This document shows positions 34,293 to 46,629 of a stretch of DNA of 64,000 nt, in pieces. Under the pieces are notes generated by a model, which was not told where the DNA came from, did no database searches, and saw only the letters and a list, made by a program, of their open reading frames with translations. The stretch comes from Stercorarius parasiticus (lineage: Eukaryota; Chordata; Aves; Charadriiformes; Stercorariidae), in NCBI GenBank assembly GCA_013396915.1, contig VWZL01002032.1:512878-576877 (forward strand), in the 5' to 3' direction. The position numbers were made by a program, and so were the translations under genes. Positions within the stretch are counted from its first letter, which is position 1; every line of letters begins with the position of its first letter.

Positions 34293-37283
34293 CTGTGTGA
34301 ACACCGTCAACGGGGAGATATTCACAGCTTTAACCTGGTGGCAGTGTGAGCTTTTCATCCCCCTGGATCATTCCCCTCCAATTTGATTTCCCCAGTGCAC
34401 TAGCTAGCGTGTGACTTCCTACTCTATGCTCATTTGGTGTACGCGTGATTACAACATGGTAGTTCTCAGTACCCCACATAAAATGAATAAATAATTAAAT
34501 ACTATATTCCCCCCCAAAAATGTCGATTTCATAAGCTCATCACCAAGGCATTACTGTGTTGGAACATAAGAGATTGACACAACCAAATCTTTACATTGAG
34601 GAAAAGATTTATTTAAAACTACATTTTGATTTTTTTTTTCTGTTCTATTTGTATTGCTTTGTTTCCTCGTTCTTTATTTTTTCCTTTAACTGAATTAGTC
34701 CCAGTTCTTTGCATTTCTTCCTCCCTAACGTTTTGTACTTGTTTCTACCTGACCTTGCAATCTGTAACGTTCCAACACACTTCTCTCATTTTTCTTATAT
34801 CAGCATAATGCCTCCTTAAAGAATAAGCTTATTCACAAGCTCAAGAAGGACTTATAAAGCCAAAATATTGTCTGTATGACTGAGTCTGATTAAAACTATC
34901 ACTTCACTCCACAAATCAGCTAACTTTTTACATTACAGCATTAAACAATGCTAAAGTTCGGGAAATCTCAAAGTGTTCATTAGTAAGGGCAATTAACCGC
35001 CTCCCTCTGCTCACGATACTAGGTATTCTTACTCACTAATTTTCATCTTGTACACCCAACCTGCAGTTCAAGAATTAATGCAGATTCTAGTTAATTTTTA
35101 TGGAAGTTTCATCTGTGGATTTTCAGGTCATGGATTTTTAGATCATTTATATTGCTACCTTTTACCAAAAATTACCTACTTCCAATTTTATTAGGACTTC
35201 CTGAGTGAAACCGTAACATGTAAGACTTAATGAGTGATCAGATCTGCTGTCTAAAAATATACTATTTTTCAGATGTGGCTTTTATGAACAATATTTTGAA
35301 GATCATCTCCTTCCAAGTTCAAATCCCAATTCAATTTAATTTTGTGCTTGAACCTAAATCTACATCTCCCTTATCCCAGAGCAGTGCCTATGAGCCAGTT
35401 ATTATGGCATATGACAGAAGGTATGCCATCTGCTTTCAGAGACATTTAAGCAAAGCAGGACAATGCCAAGAAAATAAAGTGAGAGGTACTTCCTTAAAAC
35501 AGCCAAGAGGGTGTTGGTTAAAATACAGTAATATTTGAAAATGTGGGGTCCCAAGCAACTTTTCTAGTCACTGTTACAACAGCACATGTTCTCTGATTTT
35601 TCTGTAAGACAGAGATGATCCAGCCTTGGGAATGGAAACAGTAGAAAGGTATAAGGAGGATGGGTTGCTCCTTCTCGCCTCTGGCTCTATGGGCTACCAC
35701 GCAGCTGCACACTGAGCGCTCCTAAGAAGTGCCTAATTCTCCCCACGCACTTCACTAGCACTTAGCTCAGAACTTGATTCCAGCAGGCACCCGGTCCTGA
35801 GCTGCAACATTTGTCAATGCAACTTTTACGGCCTTTTCTGCCTCTCTAAATTTTGCTGAAGAAATGGTGGTTTAAGCTCTAGCAGCTTCTCTGGTATGAC
35901 CAGCAACATTCATAATTTCATGTATTAGGTTCCCACAGCCCATGGTAACAAGTGCAGCGTAAAAGGTCACGGACAAAAGTCTGTCTTAAGATTAGCAGGC
36001 AGGCAGGCTCAATGCCATCTTCCATGTAAAGTGTGTGATGCCTTTTGCACCCTCATTTACAATGCCTTGACCGATGAGCTGAACTAAAGGACTCATCTCA
36101 GCCTGGTATATCTGAACTTTGCTGAAATTCACAGTTCTATCTCTTTTGCCTGAAGGCTGAATCTGAGCTCAGACAGTGAGTTTTCAATGATTTGATGATC
36201 CATCAGTTACATTGTTCAGTGCTGGATGAAGAGAGCTCTTCAGCAACGGCCACGTTGCTGCTCTGCTTAGGCAGAATAAAGCTGCAAAACTGAACTGGTT
36301 GGATTCAAGTATATTCCTCCTCTGCTCAGACACCAATAAAATAAACAAAGGAAAAGTAGTATTTAATAGCACCACTGTCAAATAAAAAAAAACAAACAGA
36401 AATCAGGCACTCAAGGCATGAGAATACGAACAATTACTATTACCTCAAAATCTATTTTGCATGCTAAAATGTAAATCCTATGGAAGTAAAATAAACATGA
36501 ATTTTTACAGTGGGACTAGTTCCACTGCTTCTGATACAATATTTTTGTCTATAACCAGAGAAACACAAACTTTGCATGTATAGAGTTAAGCGCAGTTTCA
36601 GAGGTCTAAAAGCCTTTAATAGTTTTGCATTAACTTAAATAATTCCCCAATAAAGGTTAGTTTAAGAATATAGAATTTCAGGATTACTCAGAAAGGAAAA
36701 GTTTCAGTGGATCATATGGCAAATGACCCATATTAAAAAAAAAAACCCACATCTTCATGTCTGGCTAAGACATTTCCTTGCTTCCTAAACCCCATCAACC
36801 TACTGCCAGCCAGTATTCCAAACAATTGAAAATATTACACAGTCTGAAAAAATTGCAAAGTTTGGATAGCCAAGACCAGAGTTTAAAAAGAAATAGTAAG
36901 TTATTTGTAAAATGACACCTTTTAAAATGCCTTATGGCGACTCGTAAAATGGAAAAGACATTTGATCACAAGAATAATTCTCAGGTACTTTTTACCAAAA
37001 TAGTTCAACGGACTGTAGTTTACAAGATCAATATTCCAATCCAGATCCTCTTGCTGACAAATACAACCTCTGGATAAAAATCTCTAGTCCTCCAACACAC
37101 AGTCCATGTGCCTAAATCTCCATGCACGTCTATTTCCCACCAACTGAACTTATATGGTAGATGATAAATAAAAATTATGTAGATTTAAGAGATTCTAAAA
37201 ACTTTCTAATCTCATTTGCTTTGCTATCTGCTGTGGGTGAAATACCAGGCTATTCTCTAAGAAAAAGAAGACTATCTCTTTAC

Positions 37284-37321
<38 letters not shown>
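37284..37321. repeat. TAGA tetranucleotide microsatellite
   Basis: About nine and a half uninterrupted TAGA units. It is likely polymorphic in length. Confidence 0.95.
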
Positions 37322-37926
37322 CCTAAAGCTAGGTATCTAACTTAATCTAAAGTATTTTACCTGTGTGGAAGAAACAATTTAGAAATTTCTGCTTTATTTT
37401 CAGAGTTAGGCAGCAGATCCAACTCCACTGAAATCGGTGGGAACTGCAGGAGCTTAGTATTTTTGAAATGCAGGCTTCTAATCAAATGTTTTTATTATCT
37501 AGGCTACAATGCCAATTTTCTTTGTTAACCAACAAAATCTATCTGAAATAGGAATCTCCAATTCTCTTGAACTGCCTTCTAACTTTCTAACAAAAGCTGA
37601 TAGTATTATCGCATCTTCACAGCTATATGTCCAGTTGATAGGAAGGCCTATCTAGGAAGGCCCAGATAACTTTCCTGGAGGACAAATTAAGCAATAGATC
37701 TGAAAATTATCCTTATACCACCATCACGCTGTTGTCTTCGTTTACTCTCAGCTTACTGAAAACAAAACAATAAAAACTTGTTTACTGCAGAGCATCAGAG
37801 TGTATTCTCAGAAGAATCCTTAAAACTTGTCTATTGGGAAATGTTTAGGAAAGTTAAAGCGTGTGAATTAAAAGTCTTAAGTTACTGCATAAAAGTTCTA
37901 TGTGCATTAACTTTAGGAAGTCTACA

Positions 37927-39260
37927 GTATCACAGCATCATCCAGGCATCAGGATGTCTTAAGTCCAACCTCCCACTCAAAGCAGGGTCAGTTAACTCAA
38001 GGCTTCATGCAAGTCTGGTTTTGAAAACCTCCAAGGATGGAGACTGCATAACCCCTCGCAGCTTAATTATTTTCATCATCATGGGGTTTTTTTCCAGTCA
38101 GAACCTCCTCTGCCTCAATTTATGACTCCTGTTTCTCAGTCTCCCATCAGACATCTTAATAAAGAGCCTTGATAACCTCCTTGTAGATTTTAGATCAGGC
38201 ATGCTCAAAAGCCATCTCTTTTCCAGGCTGAAGAAATCCACTTCTCTCAGCCACAAGGCATGTGCTCCCACCTTGGTGTCTCGTCACTAGGTTTGCTAAA
38301 GTTTACTAAAGTTTATTAACATCTTTCCTGTAATGAGAGGTGAAAAGCTGAATGTGATATTCCAGACATGGTCTAATGAGTGCCAAATAAAAGTGGAATA
38401 ATCACTTCCCTTGCTCTACTGCCTACAGTGACACTGATACAGCCCTGGATACTGTTGGCCTTCATTGCTGCCGTGTTGTAGTACTGGCACATGCGCAGGT
38501 TGCTGTTCACCAGCATCCCAGGTCCTTTCCAGCAGAGCTGTTCCCCAGCTTGAACAGTAGCAGTGGATTAAGCCCATCACAGGTGGACTTAACACTTTGC
38601 ATTTCTCCCGGCTGAATTTCATGAGGTTCCTGTCAGCACATTCCTCCAGCCTGTCTGTGACCATCCGTATGGCAGCTCTGCCCTTGAGCATATCAACTGC
38701 AGCCCTGCTTTGGTGTCATCTGATGTTATCAGGTTTGAAGACAGCGCACTCCATTTCTTCCTCCAGGTGATTGTCAAAGACATTTAACAGGACGCATCCT
38801 AGGATAGACCCCTGAGGAACTCCAACTGTAGTATCAGGGTAGAGTGTGAACCATTAACAAGAGACCTAGTCATCTTATCACAGAAGGCAGTCAGATTGGT
38901 CAAGCACAATATACCCTAAATCTATGCTAATTCACACTCACCATTTTCTCCTTCCTATTCACACAAACAACTTCCAAGGGAACTTGCTCTATGATTTTCC
39001 TTGTGATAGAAGTGATGCTGACTGGCCAACCTGTAGTTCCCAGACTGTTTTTCTTTCTTCTTTTGGAAATGGGTGCAACATATGCCTTTCTTCAATAACT
39101 GAGGACCTCTCCGGGTCTCCACAGCCTTTCAAAGATGATAGACAACAACCTCACAATGACATCATCCAACACTCTGGGATGCAGTCCATCCCGTGGACTT
39201 GTACATGACAAGACTTCTTGAGAGATTCATGTCTCGGCCCTCTTTTACTAACTCAGTCAT
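37927..39260 (-). mobile_element. Old CR1 LINE, RT part and 3'UTR, minus strand
   Basis: The plus strand from 37927 reads a degraded complement of the CR1 3' end (aagtccaacctcccactcaaagcagggtca). Further right, the minus strand encodes RT relics: LKGRAAIRMVTDRLEECADR and MKFSREKCKVL (38600-38691), and a GVPQGSILG-like block at about 38800-38830. The complement of the finger/palm region (gctgactggccaacctgtagttccc) lies at about 39015-39040. About 1.3 kb of an ORF2 plus tail therefore survives. Multiple stops rule out coding capacity. Its 5' end faces the 5' end of the plus-strand element that follows. Confidence 0.9.
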
Positions 39261-40835
39261 CTCCTCCTCAAACCCAGTATGTAGGAATAAGAACTTACAT
39301 TTTATTTCAGTCTTGGAAAAACCATGGGTCTCAGAAATGTCTTTTACAGAAACACAGGATCACGTGACAGACAAGTAAATATTAACAGTGGAGGGTGTCT
39401 AGGTGAGGGGAACAGGGACTCAGGGGATGTTCTCAGCAAACTTTCCATTCAAAGGAAAAAGCGCAAGTAGGCACAGACGCACCCATCAAACCAAAGCCTG
39501 ACTGTATATTTGTTGTCTCTCTGCCTTCTTTGATCATGGTACTTCATTTGATGACAAGGGACTGCCAAGAGCAGATGGGATCCACCAGACTAGGAGAGGG
39601 AAGGTCGTCTTCGCAAATGGACTTAGTAACTTGGTGAGGAAGCCTCCAAACAAGGCTTGTCACAGGATGCGTTCCCAAGACTAAAGGTAGGTTAGGAAAC
39701 AGGGGAGGTATGATTGAGAAAAAGCTGCAGGGACGACATTCACATCCCCATTCAGAAGGAAGGGTATTCACAGACTTAAATCAAATGCCTGTGCTCTTAC
39801 ACAGAAGGAGAATTGGCAGTCCGTGCACAGTCAGACAGCTGTGATGAGACTGGAAACACAAAGGCTTGGTGGGATAGCGCACAGATCAGACCAGAAAGCA
39901 CGTATGATTGGGGAATTGTCACGGATGGGCACAACTTCATTAGGAAAGACAAGTATGGAAGAAGAGGGGAAGAACTTGAGGTCTACATAAAGGGAGAGCT
40001 AGATTGCACAAACCGCAAGAAACCAGAACCACATATGTCAGGAGACTGTATAGGTCAGATGAGAAATTAACACCAACGACTCGGTGGCAGGACGGCAGGG
40101 ATTGTTACAAACTGTCTGACCAAGAGTATAAAGTCTTTCTATAAATAGCTCATAGAAGTCTCCCAATCACTGGTCGAAAGCCTTGTGGAAGATTTCTACA
40201 TGGATAGAATGCAATCATTGGCTGGAAGGTCAACATAGCATTGTGCAAGTGATCCGGGGAGCCTCTGGACTGTGTTGATCATAACTTCCCAACACAAACA
40301 GCACAGTGGCCAACCAAGGGCAATGCTCTATTGACCCACTCCTCATTGCTGGTGAATGTGGACACAGATAGGAAATTTGGCTGCAGCAACCATGAGATGT
40401 GATTGAGCTCAGGATCAAGAGGTAGGCTAGGAATGCAAACAACGGGACTATGACTCCGGGTTTCAGAAGAGCAGACTTATTTAGTGAATTGCTAGGCAGA
40501 ATATTCTTGGAGACATGATGGGGGAAAGTGTCAATGGAACTAGACAATATTTTAAGGAAAACTTATTGAGAGCTCAGGAACAAGCCCATCCCATAGTAGA
40601 GGAAGGCCAGGTATTTCAGCAGAAGATCCACCTAGCTAAGCAAGGAGCCCCTTAATGAACTAAAATGCAAAAGGAACATATAAGAAATATAAATAAAAGC
40701 AGTCAGCAAAGGAGGAGTACCAAAGCACTGTTTGAGCATTTATGCCTAAAACTAGTGAGGGACACAGGGTAACAAGAAGTGATTTTACAAGTATGGCAGC
40801 AACAAATGGAATTTCAGTGAGAATGAAGAGTTGAC

Positions 40836-40918
40836 TCTGTTCAGTCTGGTGAGAAGGAAGCAAAGTACGTAGGGAAAGGGACAAACAGAACTGCAGTCTA
40901 CAACTGCTTGGAGAGGCA
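40836..40918 (+). repeat. 83-bp direct repeat, copy A
   Basis: The 83 bases are identical to 42028-42110 except for one G/A difference at 40911 versus 42103. The first 75 bases are identical without interruption. It starts tctgttcagtctggtgagaa and ends in agaggca. Flanks on both sides differ completely. Copy B occupies the normal CR1 position for this text (the LFSLEKRR block), whereas copy A lies in the ORF2 linker region. Confidence 0.97.
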
Positions 40919-42027
40919 GTTGGTGAATGACTACATGCAATAGACTGAAACGCTCAACAGCTTTTCTTTTTCGTGTGTGTCAGATTTCACTGTCAAAGCC
41001 AACAGAAGCATACTGACAGGTTAGGGAATTGCTTAGAGAATTAGTAATTACTTTGAAGAGTAATTCCAATCTTTGAGGCCAAATGGGGTTCAGGGTGCTG
41101 AAATAGTTGGTCAATGTATTCATTAGGTTACTATCTGTCACTTTTAGAAAAAAATCAATGGAAAGAGGTCGCAGACAAATAGTAGAAGGATAACACAACT
41201 TTGACAAAAACAAGGAGGATCCAGGAAACCAGATTGTGCTTGACCAACCTGATTGACTCTACAGTGAAACAATTAGCTAAACGATCAAAGGGAAGGTGGT
41301 GGGTGCAATATAATTCAACCATAGTAAGGCTTTTGGTTTACAGCATTCTTATCTGTAAGCCAGGGAAGTACAGGCTGACCAGATAGACAGATATATGGGT
41401 GGAAAATGGGCTGGATCACCAGACTGAAAGTATACATTGATAGCTCAACACCTAGTTTGTGGTAGGTAAAAAGTACTTCAGAGTTTGACTCTAGAGCCAA
41501 TGCTGTTCAATATATTTATCAATAATATGGATGATGATAAAAAATTCATCTTCAAATTTGTGGATGATACTAAATTGGGGCTGAAGGGAGGCTAATATAC
41601 TGTGTAGCACAACTTCAGTGTTAGAGTGATCCTGGAGGAATGAACCAACAAAAACTTCATAAAGTTCAACACGGAGAAGTACAAAATTCTGCACCCAGGG
41701 CCAAATAAACCTGTGCATCAGTACAGGTTGGAAAAACACTGGGCTGTGCAGCAGCCCTCCTGGAAAATGGAAACCAAAAAAATATAAGCCAAGAGCATTC
41801 TCTCTTTGTGGATAAGGCAAATTGCATGCAAATTATGTTAGGGAGAATGTGGCCAGAAGAACAAGAGAAATTATTTTTCCCCCACCTCTACTTGGTCCTG
41901 CTGAGATTTTGCCTGTGTCCAGTTTCAGGCCCCTCAGCTCAAGAAGGATGTTGGATGTCTCCTCCTGTTGTGGAGATGATCAGAGGCATGCAGCGCATGG
42001 CCTGCTAGGAGAGGTTGGGTAACTGGG

Positions 42028-42110
42028 TCTGTTCAGTCTGGTGAGAAGGAAGCAAAGTACGTAGGGAAAGGGACAAACAGAACTGCAGTCTACAACTGCT
42101 TGAAGAGGCA
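42028..42110 (+). repeat. 83-bp direct repeat, copy B
   Basis: This is the partner of 40836-40918, 1192 bp downstream. Here the sequence sits where CR1 encodes the conserved RT C-terminal block (ctgttcagcctggagaagag in younger copies), so this is probably the source copy. Confidence 0.97.
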
Positions 42111-43495
42111 TTACAAACAGGGTGTAACTGAAGTCTTCTCAGGAGCAGTGAATGTTAAATCAAAAGGTAATTAACTCCTGTAAACTACAGCTTGGAAGGT
42201 TTGGGCTGGATTGTAGGAGGGTGGTGCAACCCTGAAACAGGTACCCAGAGAGCTTGTGTGTTCTCCATCCTTAGGGACTTTCAAGAAAGCTACACAAAGT
42301 CACAGCTGGCCTAAGCTGGTGTTGGCAATGGTTTTGCTTCAAGAAGCAGGTTGGACAAAATGATCTGCAATCAAAATTTTTGTTGCTCAAGTAAATTGCT
42401 GGACAAGTTCCTGAAAGAGTTTAGTCTCAAAGGGTACCATTAGAAGCACGGATTTATTACTGGTGTGGAGCTTTTTAACCAAGAATCCAAACATGCAGTC
42501 AGCACCTGAGTAAAGAATAAAAGCAATCCTTAAATCATACAAATAAGGTCTGATGTACTAATGCAGTTGTAAAGAAACACCACCACCATATTACAGCCCT
42601 CTGGCTTCAGTTTATGCATAAATCTGGCACACAATATAAAATAGAGAAGAAAAAAATAAAATTTAAAAGTTAACCCAACTTTCTAATACTTCAAAATCTC
42701 TTCATCAGTGTAAGCCTGGATTGTTTTTTGGAGAAAGGTTTGGAAGGAGTACAATCCTTTCTACTCATTATAGTCTTTTCATTCTCAATGCGTATCTTCT
42801 TGGCATTTTATCCTCCTTACATCTCATTCTCATACTTCTATTACAATTGGTTAGGATTTATTTCTAATTCATTACTTTATTCAGTCATGGCCTAGGCAAG
42901 GAAGAATGTCTATCTGTCCAGAGGCAAGAACACAAATTCAAGTGAGAGAATGCACTTTTTTTAGAAAGTTACCTTCAAGTATTAATTTTCCTTTTTTTTT
43001 TTTTCTTCTTTTTTTTGAGGTACGGGGTAGCTCACTAAAATCTTTTTCAGTTGATTTACAACCCTGTTGCAATAATTATTTCTTGTTGTTTAAACAAATG
43101 CAATATTTTTGGCTACTTACTCCAAAATATGTGCCATTAGTGTCAATGCATGAATCACAGTCTGAGAATCACTCACAGCTGGGCAATTGGAGAATAATTC
43201 AACATGAAATCACAATTTTTTCCCTTCAAGACTTTCTTGAAACAGACTTTTGCCAAATAAGAAATGAAACTGAAATATCAGTTCCAAACATAATTTTGAG
43301 GGAGGAAAAGAGGTAGAAAGAGAAGGGACCCCTAAATGCAAGGCTCACTTTTCCTCCACCGAGCTGAGCAGTTATGTTTATACCTTTTCACATAACCCGC
43401 CCTTTGAGTTACTTCTGTTGGCCTCGTCACTTCCCCAAAACAGGTTGAAAAAAGTGGTTGCCCACGCATAGCAGCAGTTTTCACCCGGCACCCAT

Positions 43496-43509
43496 GTTTC
43501 CATAGCAAC
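43496..43509. promoter_or_regulatory. Candidate RFX X-box in ESR1 intron 5
   Basis: GTTTCCATAGCAAC fits the RFX-family X-box pattern GTHNYYATRRNAAC over all positions. The site lies in a locally GC-richer stretch (43350-43560) of an AT-rich intron. Function is inferred from the motif alone. Confidence 0.35.
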
Positions 43510-44765
43510 AACGCAACAATTAGGACTGAGCCTGAGGCCCAATTAGGCAATTCCTACCTCTTCCAGTACTGACAAAATTACCAGTCCACAATTTTTTTAT
43601 GGTCTGTCCATTAGAATGTTATTGCAGGCTTTATGCATAGGTGGTGCCTTTCTTCAAGATGAGATGATTTTTATATACATTAATGTGTTTTCTATATATT
43701 AGTTCTATTAGTAGACACTGATAGACACTTACTATTTGTATGTAAAGTCATACACTAAAACAGCTTAAGGAAGGGGGGTGTCAGGAAAGCTCCATCTCCA
43801 AGGTTTTAAGAACAAATCAAGAACGTCCACTGGCAGCCTTAAGTACCGCCAGATAGGTGTTGGAGGGCTACTTAAATACTTGAGGATTCCCCCTTTTCTA
43901 CAATGCTATGCTTTATCAATAATTGAAAGATGAGGAAATTGTTATCAGCAGTGGAATTTTACTTCAGACCATCCTGCATTTAACCAGTAACTCTGGAGAT
44001 TATGGAAAAGGTTAGGGAAGAAGTAAGCAGAGAAAAAAATAAATCTGAAAAAAATTAGCACCCAAAGTTCTGGAACAAAACAACAATCTCCAAAGAGATC
44101 CGCCAATCTGCAGGGCCTGCTGATGGAGAGAAATACCTAGCTTATTTATTGTTCTGTGTCATTACTCATGAGGTTAAATAGCATTTTGCTTTAAAAAATG
44201 GCTGTTTTGATCACAACAATTAGGTTTGTACTGTCACAAAAATCGACCAGTAAGTGGTAGGTGGGCATGAAGGTGAGAGTTTCAGAAAGAAAGAAATTAA
44301 AAATACGAGGCTTGTTCTGTAGTGGTTCTGTTGTGTTGCTTTCTGTGTGATTTTTTTTTTAAATTGACTTGTTCATGAGCCATTGTTACTAAAGGTGGTA
44401 GCAAAGTATTTCAGATGTAGTAACATCTTTTACTCATCCCATTTCTCCCTGAACACTGTCTTTCAAATGACACACCCTGAAGAACTTAATCGACTGCAGT
44501 CGACTGTGGTATTACAGCCTGCTCTTCCTGGAGTGTACTATTAAGAGCCCTTTTTTTCTTTTTCAATGTAAACTTATCAGAACAGAGGTTTGGATCAATT
44601 GCTGGCTAAACATATTCAAAAGTTTTAAAGTCCAAGCTTTAAAAGTCATCATTGACATATTTTTGCAATAAATATGGAGTAGCACATTTATAAATTAAAA
44701 AAGAAACAAAAATCTAGTTTAAAGTGGTTTTCACCTACAGTTTGTCACCAAATACTGGAATTGCT

Positions 44766-45430
44766 GAAGTTGGGAAGGCTGTCTGGAGATCATCTAGTTC
44801 AATGCCCCTGCTCAGAGCAGGGCCACCTACAGCAGGTTGCTCAGGACCATTAGGACGCCGCATTGCTGGCTAGAGAGCATCCAGTTGTGCTGACTTCACA
44901 GATGTATGGAGCTTCCCCCATCATGCTGTCCTCTAGGTGCTTCCGCATTTATGTGCCTACACACCCTTAAGGGAGTCTCCTACTACTAGATTTTGTTGAT
45001 GACAACATCTCTCCTGTCCACATCACCCTGAACCCTTTCCTTGCCAGCCCAGACTACCACCTTCCTCACTTGATTGTGGGTCATCACCTCCCTCCCCTGT
45101 AGTTCCTAGTTTAAATTTCCAGGTTGGCCAGCCTGTGGAAACTGTGTTTTTGTTATGCTTGGTGAGGTTGATCCCATCTCCCCCTAACCATCCTTGACCC
45201 TCAGAGCAGGTTCCATGATCATAAAGGTTGAATTCCCATTGTTAACACCAGCTATGCAACCAGTTGTTGACCTGCAGGATATATCCACTCTTCTTCAAGC
45301 CGTTTCTCCTCAGCCACCCCAGTGGATTGACCACCTGGGCTCCCATGCCCTTAACCCTTGCCCTCAGAGCTATATATTTGGGACAAAGTGTCTTTCCTGA
45401 CTAGATCAACAGAGGATTGTCTACCTAGGC
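44766..45430 (-). mobile_element. CR1 LINE remnants: 3' end next to ORF1 end, minus strand
   Basis: From 44766 the plus strand reads ggaaggctgtctggagatcatctagttcaatgcccc, then gggccacctacagcaggttgctcaggacc, the complement of a CR1-type 3' end. From about 45110 to 45400 the minus strand matches the end of CR1 ORF1. This block includes DGINLT (about 45150-45175), the counterpart of DGVHLS in the long copy at 19.9 kb, and plus-strand text (caaccagttgttgacctgcagg) parallel to 19970-19990. The whole ORF2 that should lie between is missing. Either this is one element with a large internal deletion or two separate pieces. Confidence 0.75.
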
Positions 45431-46629
45431 AGATAAAGCAAGAATACACTACATATTTCAGCAGTGGTGGATCAGGTCTGAAATATATAGACAATTAACT
45501 TTTAGGTACCTTTTAATTATTTTTTTCTTGATAAAATATGATGTGAAATGGATCCACAAATATTCAGATAGGACAGATCTCTAAAATGGTGCTATAATAA
45601 TTCTAAGAAAACTGATATTTAATTTTTTTTGTCACATTTGAGACATTTAGATTAGAAAATTATTATGAAGGCTCTCCATTTGGGAATAATAAAGTTACAA
45701 TAATTGGCTGAAAAAATGTTATTCTTGTTGACAGGATGGCCTTTTTCAGTTTAATTTATATTCAGTCTGAATCACCTTAAAGCCAAAAAATATTTCAAAA
45801 TTCTCTTCATATCATAAACGCAAAGAAAATTTAATTTTGGAAAGATCAGTGTCACAATTCAACATGACCTAGAACTGGAGCCTGAGTTTCCAAGGTCAGA
45901 GCGACTAGATGAACAAGTAATCTTAGAATTTGTGTAGAGGCTCTGTTCAATCCAGAAATGATTTCATTCTCTCTGAAAAATCCTGTTCTGTGCCTACAAA
46001 CCCACCCAGGGAACCTCTTTTTCCAACAGCTGAAAATTGGGAAGATCACAATGAAAGGAATTTTTTTCTTTTTTCTTTTTTTTTTTAAAGAGTTCATCAC
46101 TTTGAGCACTACCAACCACTTCCGCAAACTCTGGAAGGGCCCTCATAATTTACGTTTAGGTTGTCTGAATTACAAAATCAGTTAGTCTTTGACTGTTGCT
46201 CCAAGGCACAGAAAAGACAGATTTACAATAAATAGAAATTATTCCTTTTGCATTATTTTAAGATGTATATTCTTTCTCTTGTAACATTTTTTTCATTCTC
46301 TAGGGTCTAACAATATAATAATGCATCTCAAAATCCAACAATAAAGTGAAACATGAAAGAGAAATGCAATTATTTCAAGAGATTGCTTAACTCTCTTTAA
46401 GTTGATCCATTCAGCTCTATCAGGTAAGTAGCCTGATGACAGGGTGATTGTTTGAGTTTAGTTTCCAGCACAGAATCTATTACTATTAAAGATGTGATGA
46501 AAATGAAAGGCACAATCGTTTTTCAAATTTATTTTGAAGTGCAAATTTGGACATACTTGTTGCCTATGGGTTTTTTCCCTTTGAAATAAGTAAGAGCAGC
46601 ACGTCACTAATGAAGCATTCTGAATCAAG

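Larger units (their letters stand above)
39450..42400 (+). mobile_element. Old CR1 LINE, nearly complete, plus strand
   Basis: A heavily mutated element is readable in CR1 order. The ORF1 esterase end comes first, with FFDHGTSFDDKGLPRADGIH then QTRRGK (about 39516-39602). An endonuclease strand follows, DGHNFIRKDKYGRRGEELEV (about 39930-39990), then a nuclease end with CSNHEM-like text (about 40380-40400) and the RT start RLCLTNLIDST (about 41228-41262). The GVPQG region follows, degraded to LEPMLFNIFINNMDD (about 41492-41536), then FVDDTKLG at about 41556-41580. A degraded 3' part ends near gcaggttggacaaaatgatctgc (42350-42372). All ORFs have many stops. It also contains the two copies of an 83-bp direct repeat. 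Confidence 0.88.

Noticed and set aside
44490..44503. 14-bp palindrome TCGACTGCAGTCGA
   Set aside because: It is short and made of overlapping restriction-like words, with no further context, so chance is adequate.
4806..45900. GGTCA half-sites as oestrogen response elements
   Set aside because: Half-sites occur at chance frequency (for example near 4806, 12453, 35956). I found no full GGTCANNNTGACC palindrome.
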